This document shows, piece by piece, positions 17,700-25,936 of a stretch of DNA of 64,000 bases. The position numbers were made by a program, and so were the translations under genes. The notes beneath the pieces were generated by a model. It ran no database searches. It was not told the DNA's origin and saw nothing but the letters and a program-made list of their open reading frames with translations. Source of the DNA: Bradyrhizobium sp. sBnM-33 (GTDB lineage Bacteria > Pseudomonadota > Alphaproteobacteria > Rhizobiales > Xanthobacteraceae); assembly GCF_032917945.1 (NCBI RefSeq), contig NZ_CP136624.1, forward strand, positions 4,030,001 through 4,094,000, given 5' to 3'. The first letter of the stretch is position 1; every line of letters begins with the position of its first letter.

Positions 17700-18617
17700 T
17701 CATATGCCTCTGCTACGGCTTCTGTCAGGAGTTCGAATCTCCTTAGGCGAAATCGGCGGTAACAGCCGACGCAGGCTTTCAACCCAGCGAGCCGACGCTA
17801 GTGCGACCACAACTGAGACCGCCGAAGCAAGCGCCCCAATCAAGATAGCTGTCAGCGTGCTTGGAAAAGTCGGCGTATAGAACACGAAGAAAAAAGCCAA
17901 CATTATCGGAAAGTGCATGATGAATAGACTGTAGGAGAAATCGACGCTCAGAGAAGGCAAGAATTTTGGCAAGCGATTAATCCAAAGGCTCATAAAGGAT
18001 CCAGCAAAAAACGCCGAGTAGTAGGGCCAAAAGTGGCTCGCCCCATAGAATATCCGTAATGTGACCAAAGCGAGTGCAAACAACGTCCCCATTCGAAGCA
18101 TTGCGGAGGTGGTTACGAAAAGCTGCGCAATCAGGCCTATCGCCAGATAGCATTGAAGTTCAAGCGTTAATGACCAAAGTGCAGGATTAGCTGGCGATGC
18201 AAGCTCACCTCGCAAACCGAACGTAACCAAAGCACCAAAAAACTGCCTATGGTTGTATTCGAAAGCGTTGGTCATCAACCCCGCCTCAGGACGTGCCGAC
18301 CTGTCGATCAGCATCAAGTCAAGGACCGCGCTCAACAGCGCAACTACGGCAAAGCTAGTAACAAGCGGGGGAAAAATACGTAGAGAGCGCCGCGCTAAGA
18401 ACCGCAGCAGGCCATCTCGGCGGAATTGTAGAGATCGGCCTATTATAAATCCTGACAGAACAAAGAACAGAAGGACGGCAACTTTGGCAATCATCTGTAC
18501 GACAGGAAACCCCGCCACGTATCCGAGCGGGAGCAGGAATATGTAGTTTGCATGCGATACGGCGACTGCGCTCGCGAGAATAAGCCTTACGGTATTTAGC
18601 TGTTTCCAATTATCCAT
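17700..18617 (-). CDS. Acyltransferase-3 family membrane protein
   Basis: 305 residues with about nine membrane segments. The start WKQLNTVRLILASAVAVSHA contains the conserved Arg and catalytic-type His of the OafA/YrhL family. FFVLSGFIIGRSL, FLARRSLRIFPPL and LWSLTLELQCYL follow in the family order. These enzymes add acetyl or other acyl groups to surface sugars. The last residues (PPISPKEIRTPDRSRSRGI) come from sequence that, on the other strand, resembles a tRNA 3' end, so the natural C-terminus may have been replaced. Confidence 0.85.
   Translation of the reverse strand: MDNWKQLNTVRLILASAVAVSHANYIFLLPLGYVAGFPVVQMIAKVAVLLFFVLSGFIIGRSLQFRRDGLLRFLARRSLRIFPPLVTSFAVVALLSAVLDLMLIDRSARPEAGLMTNAFEYNHRQFFGALVTFGLRGELASPANPALWSLTLELQCYLAIGLIAQLFVTTSAMLRMGTLFALALVTLRIFYGASHFWPYYSAFFAGSFMSLWINRLPKFLPSLSVDFSYSLFIMHFPIMLAFFFVFYTPTFPSTLTAILIGALASAVSVVVALASARWVESLRRLLPPISPKEIRTPDRSRSRGI
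17727..17743 (+). other. tRNA T-arm-like sequence
   Basis: AGGAG-TTCGAAT-CTCCT: a perfect 5-bp stem with the standard seven-base T loop, followed by TAGGCGA. The matching 5' acceptor strand and anticodon arm are not present nearby. It lies at the junction of the integrase remnant and the acyltransferase 3' end, so it may be a leftover attachment site. Chance resemblance is possible. Confidence 0.35.
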
Positions 18618-19113
18618 AGCTCGTGGTGGGCTGACTGCAGCGAGTTAACGACTTCAACTCGAGTCCGCGGACTGGGCGCTCAGGCGGCGGCTGTCAATCT
18701 AGGCTCCGCTTAATGAGCGGGCGCGATTATCTGGCGGGTAGGCGGCCAGAAGAGCCAACTGGGATCTCACCAGTTCCACATATTAAAGTAATTAAAGCCG
18801 AAGACGAACCGAACAGCAATGCGGATGAGTGCGAAAAATGAACCGGAACGCTGTCAACGGTAATGGGAGCTTCCTGTTACACTGCCGTCATCGCCTAAGA
18901 GCTTGTACGGCGCGGGCTAACGGATTTGGCCGAGGGCGGGAGTTGTATTGTCGGGAGCATCATTTACGACCCGGCATTTGGGCCGATTCTCAAGTTGCTG
19001 CCGATTTGTATCTTCCCGACTATGAGGTCGGGCCGGCTCCTTGCCCCTAGAGGCTGAAACGCGCAATCGAGTATAGCGCGAAGCCCCGTCTGAATCGGGT
19101 CAACGGACTAAAC
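18618..19113. other. No supported gene
   Basis: A plus frame at 18829-19050 has no recognisable product. No repeat or RNA is seen. Confidence 0.4.
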
Positions 19114-19296
19114 CGCTCGCGCAGTAGGGCCCCACGGCGAGCGCTCAGGACCAATGGGATAGCGCAACGGGGCGTCCTGTCTTGGGATGGAGGGTTTCGA
19201 CAACCTCACTTAAGATAGGAGCACCCCCATGACCGACGAGGCCATGAGCCCGTTGCGACGGCGCATGATCGAAGACATGACGATCCGCAAGTTAGC
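19114..19296 (+). repeat. 183-bp direct repeat, copy B, with integrase 5' end
   Basis: Second copy of 17173-17355. The integrase start codon is at 19229. After 22 codons (MTDEAMSPLRRRMIEDMTIR plus Lys-Leu) the gene is cut off and unrelated sequence follows. This copy has Arg-Arg where copy A has Gly-Arg, closer to what I recall for intact relatives, so copy B is probably the less altered one. Confidence 0.85.
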
Positions 19297-19479
19297 TAGC
19301 CGAACAGCTGACACACTAATCGCAAGTTGCTTGCCAACTCGTGCCTGTGAAAACACGGTCATCGTAAGCCGAGGCGCGGTCGAGAGGGGCCACGAATGAG
19401 CGACGCTGCAAACTGGCGGGCCTTTTCACAAATCGAGCTCCGGTTTTTTCTTTCTGGGAAATCGGCTCCGTAGGAGGGC

Positions 19480-19632
19480 TCATGTGATCTCCATCAGGTC
19501 ACCTCTCCCGGGAGCAGAACGAGGGTTGGTTTCGACCTCGTTCTTGATGCTCAATGCTAACCCAATAGAACCCGCCAGCACCAACAGGCCTCCTGCAATC
19601 ATCAGCCAGGCGAGCAATTCGAATAACGGCAT
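19480..19632 (-). CDS. 50-residue membrane peptide
   Basis: ATG at 19632 is preceded by GGGAG at a normal distance. Residues 5-29 are strongly hydrophobic (ELLAWLMIAGGLLVLAGSIG), and then comes a short polar tail (SIKNEVETNPRSAPGRGD). One membrane pass. It is upstream-adjacent to nothing recognisable, but a second small gene on the same strand lies about 50 bp upstream, so the two may be cotranscribed. Function unknown. Confidence 0.55.
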   Translation of the reverse strand: MPLFELLAWLMIAGGLLVLAGSIGLALSIKNEVETNPRSAPGRGDLMEIT

Positions 19633-19683
19633 TGCAGTCTCCCGCATTCATGTCCGCCGGTGCCATAGATTGTTACAACGCAC

Positions 19684-19893
19684 TCACTCGGCGTTGACCG
19701 ACGAAATTGCATCGAGATAGTCGCAATGCACAGAGATTGGTGATTTGCTTCCGTCGAGCAGGACGCGGGCGCAATTTACGTAGACGCTGCTCCGCCCAAC
19801 GATAGTGCCTGTCTTGTCGGCAAGTCGCGGACACCGTGATGCGCCGAGTGCGCTTAATTGAACACGATCGCCAATAGAAAATTCGGACTTCAT
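19684..19893 (-). CDS. Small KOW/SH3-like orphan protein
   Basis: 69 residues beginning MKSEFSIGDRVQLSALGASR, then CPRLADKTGTIVGRSSVYVN, then VLLDGSKSPISVHCDYLDAI. The pattern of short beta strands with GDRV and TGTIVG is like a KOW or small SH3-type barrel. Close relatives occur as uncharacterised proteins in Bradyrhizobium by recall. No function is assigned. Confidence 0.65.
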   Translation of the reverse strand: MKSEFSIGDRVQLSALGASRCPRLADKTGTIVGRSSVYVNCARVLLDGSKSPISVHCDYLDAISSVNAE

Positions 19894-20502
19894 GATGCCA
19901 GTCCAGACTGCATGGGATCGAGCGTTGAGCTCTATCCGTGAGGCTGATTTCCAGAATCGCTGGGTCGGTTCAGTCCATACAAAGCCAACCGGACTTGTCT
20001 AAATTATTAGTTAAAGGGCGGCCTTTCCTTGAAGTGATTAGCTTGGGTAGACTGTTTCGAAGTTGAGTGGCCAAAAAGAACGGCCTCAGCGCGGGGCTGC
20101 TGCGCTGAAGCCGTGTATTGAAGTCGGAACCTCGACTGGTTTGGCCCGACTAGAGTCGCCATCCGCGGTTCCGACATGAGAAGGCAAGCCCGCAATTGCC
20201 GCTTTCTTATGGCACAAAGGGTGGGCTGCTTTGGAATCACGATTGGCTTATTTCGGCCAGTACCCGGACCGCGGTACCATCCGTATTTGACCCCGGATGT
20301 CCTGATCTCATTTTGATAGCGTCGCAGTTCACCCAGGGCCGAGTATGGACTGCAAGTAATTCTGGCTAGAGCGATTGTATTCGTGATGTTGATAGTCGCC
20401 TGTATACGAAGCTACAGCGAACGTAAGGACCACTACTAGAACAGGTTTGCGGATGCCGTTTGTGAGGTTTCGGAGGACAGCTGGATGCGCTTCACATTTG
20501 AA
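19894..20502. other. No supported gene
   Basis: A minus frame at 20007-20240 is open but unrecognised. The rest has only short frames. Confidence 0.4.
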
Positions 20503-20923
20503 CTAGGCCGCCTCAGTTGGCGACCCTTTCGTCCGATTATCCGTAAGCACTTCGTACTCAAACGCCACGCCTTCCGGGTCGTTCTCCTCGAACCACCTCT
20601 CCGCGTCATCGATGTTGCCGAACACCCTGATGGGCTCGGTGTCGCCGATCTCCCTGCTCTTGTTGACGGTTATTGGTCTCCATTTCAGCTTGCGCTTGCC
20701 CAACGATGACTTTGCGATCGGGATTAAAGCTTAGTTCGACGTGACAGTTCAACGTCCGCATGACGCCGAACGCGCAAACATCGCCGAGCCGCCGAGCTCC
20801 ACCACCAGCATCAGCGCCTCGATCGCGGCCTGCCATTCGGGGAGAGCGGATTTCTTTTCCGGCAACGCGGAGGCCTAGGTGGTGTGGACACGTATCGCAA
20901 CCATAAGGTGATGGCAGCGGCAC
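20503..20923 (-). pseudogene. Two small orphan proteins fused and frameshifted
   Basis: The 5' part gives, in one frame, GVMRTLNCHVELSFNPDRK, the C-terminal pattern of the dispersed small-protein family also seen at 7.8, 21.7 and 22.9 kb. After a frameshift it passes through GKRKLKWRPIT into EPIRVFGNIDDAERWFEEND and PEGVAFEYEVLTD, the pattern of a different small orphan family. The 3' frame (20503-20703) could still yield a 66-residue product if a start is used. Confidence 0.5.
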
Positions 20924-21139
20924 TTGCCGTCACCTTTGCCCGCCTGTTACGAGGCGACTAGTTTAGGGACTAGCGTTCAATCGTCGCGGGGGTAAGTTCC
21001 TGTAAGAGTCGTGTTTGGCTCATGGGGAGAGAGAAGGAGAGTTGACGAACTGCCGCGGAATGCTGCGATGACCCGTTGCAGCGCCGCTCGCGCACGAAGC
21101 CCGAGGTGCGCTGATGTCCAACGCCGATCTTCAGACCCC

Positions 21140-21302
21140 ATGAAGTCCTGGCCCGAAAGTGGCTTTGTTCGACTTTCCGCAATTCTCGGTCCGACAGGTC
21201 CGCTACCTTCCGAAACCCATCAAAATCGGACCGAGGACAACCTGTTGGCGCGTCGAGGACATCCGAGCCCTCATAAAAGCAATGGCCTCACAAGATGGCT
21301 AG
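21140..21302 (+). pseudogene. AlpA-family phage regulator with internal deletion
   Basis: Starts MKSWPESGFVRLSAILGPTG P, then jumps frame to YLPKPIKIGPRTTCWRVEDI and RALIKAMASQDG before a stop at 21300. AlpA proteins are small helix-turn-helix activators of excision genes in prophages and integrative elements. About 15 residues containing the recognition helix are missing between the two halves. Confidence 0.65.
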
Positions 21303-21876
21303 TTCGATGCGTTTGGGATCGAGCCGGCAGGTATCCAAGTCAACGATCGAAGGGCTCAAGCACTGCGTAGAATGGCTGCCTCGGGAAGCCATTCCCTGGC
21401 GACAGGCTCGCGATCGTTGGATGGAATCAATATCGGCTTCCGAACTTACCCCTTCTGAGAAGCTATCGGCCTGAATCGCCTTGCAGTTCATCAACCGAGA
21501 CCCGACCCACCGGCGCTTCAATTGGGCTTGGGCTAATCAGGAACTCCTCGCGCGCACAACCGGATTGTCGCGACGAACCGTCTGCTCCGCCATGAAACGT
21601 TTTGAGAACTTCGAAGTGCTTGTCATAGACCGCAGAGGGGGACGCCGACCAGGCTCATCGCTCTGCTACACGTTGAGGATGGACAAGCTCGACGAGCTGG
21701 CCCGAGCTGCCGCGGCGGAAGCGAACATCGTTGGTCCATGCTGTTCGACCACCAGCATCAGTGCTTCGATTGCGGATTCCCAAGTGGCGCACCGTCGGTC
21801 TACGGAGCTGTTAGCCCGTCCTATTCGTGAGAGTGGGGCTTTTTGCCCGATTGATGTGGCCTCACATCTCCTCTGA
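21295..21876 (+). pseudogene. Helix-turn-helix protein with in-frame TGA
   Basis: From ATG at 21295, overlapping the end of the AlpA remnant, the frame runs through EWLPREAIPWRQARDRWMES and SELTPSEKLSA to TGA at 21472. It then continues in the same frame as IALQFINRDPTHRRFNWAWA, LARTTGLSRRTVCSAMKRFE and GRRPGSSLCYTLRMDKLDEL. The winged helix-turn-helix is complete. A TGG-to-TGA change explains the stop. After about 21720 the family pattern ends and the sequence overlaps an inverted fragment of another gene. Confidence 0.6.
21720..21795 (-). pseudogene. Fragment of the dispersed small-protein family
   Basis: Minus strand reads ATWESAIEALMLVVEQHGPT MFA and then runs into the antisense of the helix-turn-helix pseudogene at about 21725. 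The junction is a rearrangement point. Confidence 0.5.
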
Positions 21877-21968
21877 CGAGGCGCACAGGATCGCGTTCGG
21901 CTTTTCACCGCCTGACGACCCGTACTTTGCAACGCGCTTGAGGGATGGGTTAGGCTAACTGCGAAGGG

Positions 21969-22613
21969 TCACCGGGTTAAGCCCTCGTGCAATCGACGAT
22001 ACGTGTCATAAACGTGCGTGCATCCGTCAACAACGGAACGCGCGGCGAGCCCCGGCAAGGGAGCATGCTGAAACCATCGCTCCGCGAGCCCAGATTTCAA
22101 CGGGTCGGCAGTTTGGTCCGTATCCCAACCGACCAAGAGCCAGCCATCGGGTTTCGTGACCGTTGCCAGAGCTTCGAACGCCTTCAGCTGATCGGTCGGC
22201 GTATCGACGCCGTATCCAAGCACGCCATTGCACAGCACTGCATCGAAATAGGTCGTGGGAAACAGGTGGTGTAGTTCCAACATATCACCGGTTATGTGTC
22301 GGCCCGGCCTTCCAAAGGGTTGCATATCAGGATCGATATCGATGGACCAACTCTCGGCGCCGTCTTGCTCAATCAGGCTGTAGTAAAGGACTGTGTATGG
22401 ACGGCATCCGATCCAAAGGACCTTTGCGTTTTTTGACAGAGCGCTTGTTTGACGAAGTGCCGGAAACAGCGCCTGCAGAAGTATCGCGCGGTCTGGAAAG
22501 CGGCTCATCATGCGGGTTTCTACAATCTGCCGGGCCCAATTGCGCATTCCGGCCGGAAGTGGCCGAGCGGCAAATTTCAAAGTCGCAACCAACAATCGTC
22601 TAGAGTTTGACAT
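21969..22613 (-). CDS. Class I SAM-dependent methyltransferase
   Basis: 214 residues from ATG at 22613, chosen because AAGGGAG lies just upstream; the open frame extends further to 22754 without such a site. Motif I is VLWIGCRPYT (65-74), the acidic strand end is SIDIDP (90-95), and motif IV is FDAVLCNGVLGYG (123-135), followed by KAFEALATVTKPDGWLLVGW. WIGCRP replaces the more common glycine-rich loop. It is soluble. The substrate is unknown. It is intact among pseudogenes. Confidence 0.8.
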   Translation of the reverse strand: MSNSRRLLVATLKFAARPLPAGMRNWARQIVETRMMSRFPDRAILLQALFPALRQTSALSKNAKVLWIGCRPYTVLYYSLIEQDGAESWSIDIDPDMQPFGRPGRHITGDMLELHHLFPTTYFDAVLCNGVLGYGVDTPTDQLKAFEALATVTKPDGWLLVGWDTDQTADPLKSGLAERWFQHAPLPGLAARSVVDGCTHVYDTYRRLHEGLTR

Positions 22614-22747
22614 GCCGTCTCCCTTTCGATCGGCACATTCCTGCTCGACAAGGCTTATGAGAAGGCCCCGCGCGGTTTCCGTCACGTCCAGCCACAAGAT
22701 AGCACCGATCGTGATCGGGCGCGCATTACGCGATCCGCCGGCTCGTG

Positions 22748-22925
22748 ATGACAATCGCGCAGATGCGCGCCCAAATCAAGGCGCTGGCGCAGCAGGGCGC
22801 GCCAAATGTTGCGGACCTGATCGAGCACGATCGCCAGATCGTGTTTCTAACACACCGGTCTACCACGCGCAGCGGGTGCCATCGCGTTTGTTGAAGTGCC
22901 CGACGCGGTCGCGCTGCTCGCCTGG
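22748..22925 (+). pseudogene. Orphan protein fragment
   Basis: Reads MTIAQMRAQIKALAQQGAPN VADLIEHDRQIVFLT, and after a frameshift GAIAFVEVPDAVALLAW. I recall this pattern from uncharacterised proteins of about 150 residues in Bradyrhizobium. It is cut at about 22925, where a minus-strand fragment begins. Confidence 0.45.
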
Positions 22926-23016
22926 CCGCGTCGCGCAGGGTCGCGAGCTTGCCGCCGTCCGCCAGCGCGATCGGCTCGTCAAACTCACGGCTGCAGCCCA
23001 ATTTGCGCTCTGACAT
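22926..23016 (-). pseudogene. Fragment of the dispersed small-protein family
   Basis: Minus strand from ATG at 23016: MSERKLGCSREFDEPIALAD, then GGKLATLRDA. This is the N-terminus of the family whose other pieces lie at 7.8, 20.8 and 21.7 kb. It is cut off at the junction with the previous fragment. Confidence 0.5.
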
Positions 23017-23049
23017 CTCCCCGCCAGGGAACATCCAACCGAAGGAGCG

Positions 23050-23290
23050 GCGCACGAGCAGGCGAAATCGAATTTGCCGTATGCCTAGCAACACGGCCTC
23101 GCCGTCGATGGCAAAGGAGCTGATGCGGTTGCGCATCGCGGCTTCCGTGATCAGCGGGAAGCGATCGCTCAAGCTCGTTGCGTGTGAACAGCCGCACGCG
23201 CTTGCCCTCGCGCTGAACGATCAGGCGATAGCCGTCATGCTTAATTTCATAGATCCACTCGGCCCGGCCAGCGCCTTGGTTCGCGGGTCG
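23050..23290 (-). pseudogene. ATP-dependent DNA ligase fragment
   Basis: Minus strand reads AEWIYEIKHDGYRLIVQREG and KRVRLFTRNE, then after a frameshift RFPLITEAAMRNRISSFAID and GEAVLLG. EIKHDG contains the adenylated lysine of motif I, and FAIDGEAV is motif III. It is about 75 residues from the nucleotidyltransferase domain of a LigC/LigD-type ligase. The remainder is lost. Confidence 0.75.
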
Positions 23291-23372
23291 GGACGCACGG
23301 TTCGAACGGCAAGCTTACGCATGCGGGAATGGCAGGCAAAGCCAGCAAAAATGCGAGCCGTGAATGGGCGAT

Positions 23373-23531
23373 CTAAACCGCCAATCTTGCCCTTCGCGGA
23401 GGTGATCGCTTCGCAGCCGCTTCGGCGAGCCGGACCTGCTTCTTGAGTTTCTGCAATTCGGCGAATTGCTTTGAAAGATTTTCGCTGCGCACCAATGCCT
23501 TGGCCTTGGCAAATTGGATCTTGTGTCCCAT
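23373..23531 (-). CDS. 52-residue helical basic peptide
   Basis: ATG at 23531 is preceded by GGAGGGCGTCGCG, a strong ribosome site. The protein reads MGHKIQFAKAKALVRSENLS, then KQFAELQKLKKQVRLAEAAA and a basic tail. It is almost wholly helical with heptad-like leucines. It resembles small uncharacterised Bradyrhizobium proteins by recall. Function unknown. Confidence 0.55.
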   Translation of the reverse strand: MGHKIQFAKAKALVRSENLSKQFAELQKLKKQVRLAEAAAKRSPPRRARLAV

Positions 23532-24326
23532 CGCGACGCCCTCCAACTAACGCAAGAGGCGGAAATATTAGAGCTGCCTGGTTTGGGCGATCTATTACCT
23601 AGGTAACAGTTCGACATCACAAATTGTGACTCGTCTGAATTAGGCGAACAGCTCGGCGCCGGGCATGCACCGTGGTTTCGGGGGCCAGATGCAGGTTCGA
23701 ACGTAGGCTTACGCAGAGATCGAAGATATAGGTCTCGCAGCTGCAGCTCGCCCGGGCCGGCGCAGCTCGTGGTCCAAGTCCTTGCACTGCGAATGGGCCT
23801 ACCGGTTCACGCCAGCGGAATAAAGCCTCGAGCGTGAGAAAGCTTTACTTGGTTGGCTTTGATTGGAGGCAAGTTTGAACCGTTCATCAAAGGCTGTTTT
23901 GCCGACTGAACCGCTAGGACAGCGCCAGCAAAACGCCGGCTAGTCTAACGTTATCACCAGACCTGCGGTTGCCAGTTTGGGGGAACTCATCCATTTTCGC
24001 GCTCCAAATACCTCCCAAATAAACTAGACCAGAATAGCTAGTTCCCAGAAAGCCAGGAAAACACGGCAGCTCGGCCACAGGCTCGTTGGAACAATCGCTA
24101 CCGGCGTCAGCTACACGGCTACCGGTTTCGTCCCGTCATCGGAAGCATGGAATGCGGACCCGGACTCTTTTCCCCCTGCGGGGGCTGTTTTACTCGGTGA
24201 TCTGAAGGAATTGCCGCTGTCGTGGCTCCGCGCCGGCTCGCTCTTTCCAAGAACTCTGCAATGCGGCGGGTACTTCGTCGTACTCAGCACAGCGTCGGCG
24301 TCGCAGCTCGTTAGCGATATCCAGAG
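23532..24326. other. No supported gene
   Basis: About 800 bases with short frames only. No structural RNA, repeat or promoter stands out. Confidence 0.45.
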
Positions 24327-24490
24327 TCATTCACGCGCCCGGGCATCGGCGGTATTGAAGGCGTCGATGCGCGCGGCATGGCTATATTGGCCGTCCATGA
24401 GATCGTGGATGAGCGTCCGTGATTGGCGTGCTCTTCGGTGGTCCTCACCAAGCGCGGCCAAGGCCTCCCCCAAAGTCGTCCAACACCAGC
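24327..24490 (-). pseudogene. Orphan protein fragment
   Basis: Minus strand reads TTLGEALAALGEDHRRARQS, then RTLIHDLMDGQYSHAARIDA and a stop at 24327. The amphipathic pattern looks like a genuine former gene, but no start with a ribosome site is visible and I cannot name the family. Confidence 0.3.
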
Positions 24491-24679
24491 TAACGGAAGT
24501 CGGCCGCTGTGGTGAAGAAAGTGGTCAAGAAGATCGGGCAAGCCGCACGCGCGTCGAGTGCTAGCTGGGACGTTAGGAACACTTCGCGCGCACGAGAATT
24601 GTTACGATGTCGCATTCCCCCGATGCGACGCATGGCAGAAGAAGGGTCTCGGCGCCGCCGTCTGAGGCCCTTCGCCGGT

Positions 24680-24952
24680 TCAGTCAAACAGCTCTGCGCC
24701 GGCCGGCGTGAAGGTAACGCAGGTAGCATTCGCCAGCCGCGCCTCGATCGCGAGATTCAGCCCGGCGACGCCATACTCCGCCGGCGTGCTTTTGTCACGA
24801 AATAGGAATGGCTCGTTGACTTTCTCAATATGAATGCGGCCCCGCACCGGCTCGACCGCATTCGCGATCTCAATGGTCCGGCGTGCGGCCTCTTCCGGGT
24901 CGGCAAAGGGCGGGGAGCCGTGAACATCATGGCCACGGATTATCAATGCCAT
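24680..24952 (-). CDS. Small orphan protein
   Basis: 90 residues from ATG at 24952; the frame is open a little further upstream. The core is EEAARRTIEIANAVEPVRGR, then EPFLFRDKSTPAEYGVAGLN and FTPAGAELFD. The pattern matches uncharacterised Bradyrhizobium proteins by recall, with a probable winged-helix-like C-terminal half (TPAEYGVAG...TFTPAGAELF). No strong ribosome site is visible, so the start is uncertain. Confidence 0.5.
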   Translation of the reverse strand: MALIIRGHDVHGSPPFADPEEAARRTIEIANAVEPVRGRIHIEKVNEPFLFRDKSTPAEYGVAGLNLAIEARLANATCVTFTPAGAELFD

Positions 24953-25936
24953 GACACGGCGGAAACTAGCGGCCCTGGAATCGCACCCGTGCAGCCATCG
25001 CATGCGCGGCGTGGCTGCCTTTCCGTCCAGCGGGTGTGGCCTAGTAGCCTCCCGGAGGAACTCAGGTTTCGCAGCACGATTGTTCGGTCCGCCTACTTAG
25101 GGGTTCATGCCGGTTCAATCTCGCAATCTAGAGGAGGCGGCGCGCAGCCATGCTGTAGTCACGGGCGCCATCGATGGTTCGTATGCGCGATCGGTCATCC
25201 GGGCTTGGTGCGCAATTCGCATCACGAAATCTCCTGACGATCACCGCCACCCTTAGATCTGACCGGCTGTCCGTCTTACGTGCGGATCGCCTCAATAGGC
25301 AGCTTAATGACATTGACCGAAAACGAAGTGGCCGAGGCTTCCAAACCCGGCGAGGCAATGCAGTGCCACATCAACAAGCATTCCGATCATAAGCGAGCAC
25401 GTCCTTAATGGCGGCAATCCCGGCGCGGGGGAGCGAGTCCGATGACGGTAATTGTCAATACTGGCGAAGCGCCCGGCGCGCGCATCGAGGCGGAAGCTGG
25501 CTGAAAAGCTTTACGAGCAAGGTAAGGTAGCGAGCGCTGCGCCTGTCATGGCCCAAGGCGGGCCAGCCAGCAGCAGTCCCGCAATCGAGGCTATCATTCC
25601 GGCGGATTTCGCAAGCTGATGGCAAACCCTGCCACGCGCGGACGGCGCGGCGCTCCACCAGAAGGCAATGAGCGAGACCGCGGCGGCGAACAAGCCGACC
25701 GACGAAATCGGGGAATATGAATACTCTATTACAAGATCGACCTGAAGCGGGCTGGCGCAATCAGCAATCAGGTAATGATTGACGAAGGGCGAGGGCGAGT
25801 TTTCCAAGGAAGCCGGCAAGATACACGCAAAGCGTTTTGGTGAGCTGGTGGTGCCTTGATCATTAGCAATCAGCCACTAGACTAACAACGATCTGGGCGC
25901 GCCGTCGGCCTAAGCGCGGAGCAGGCGAGGAAAAAC
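24953..25936. other. No confident gene; one weak membrane frame
   Basis: A minus frame at 25511-25819 (102 codons) has two hydrophobic stretches (SSVGLFAAAVSLIAFWW and AGMIASIAGLLLAGPPWAM) but only a TTG start without a ribosome site. Nothing else is recognisable. The catabolic block begins immediately to the right. Confidence 0.35.
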
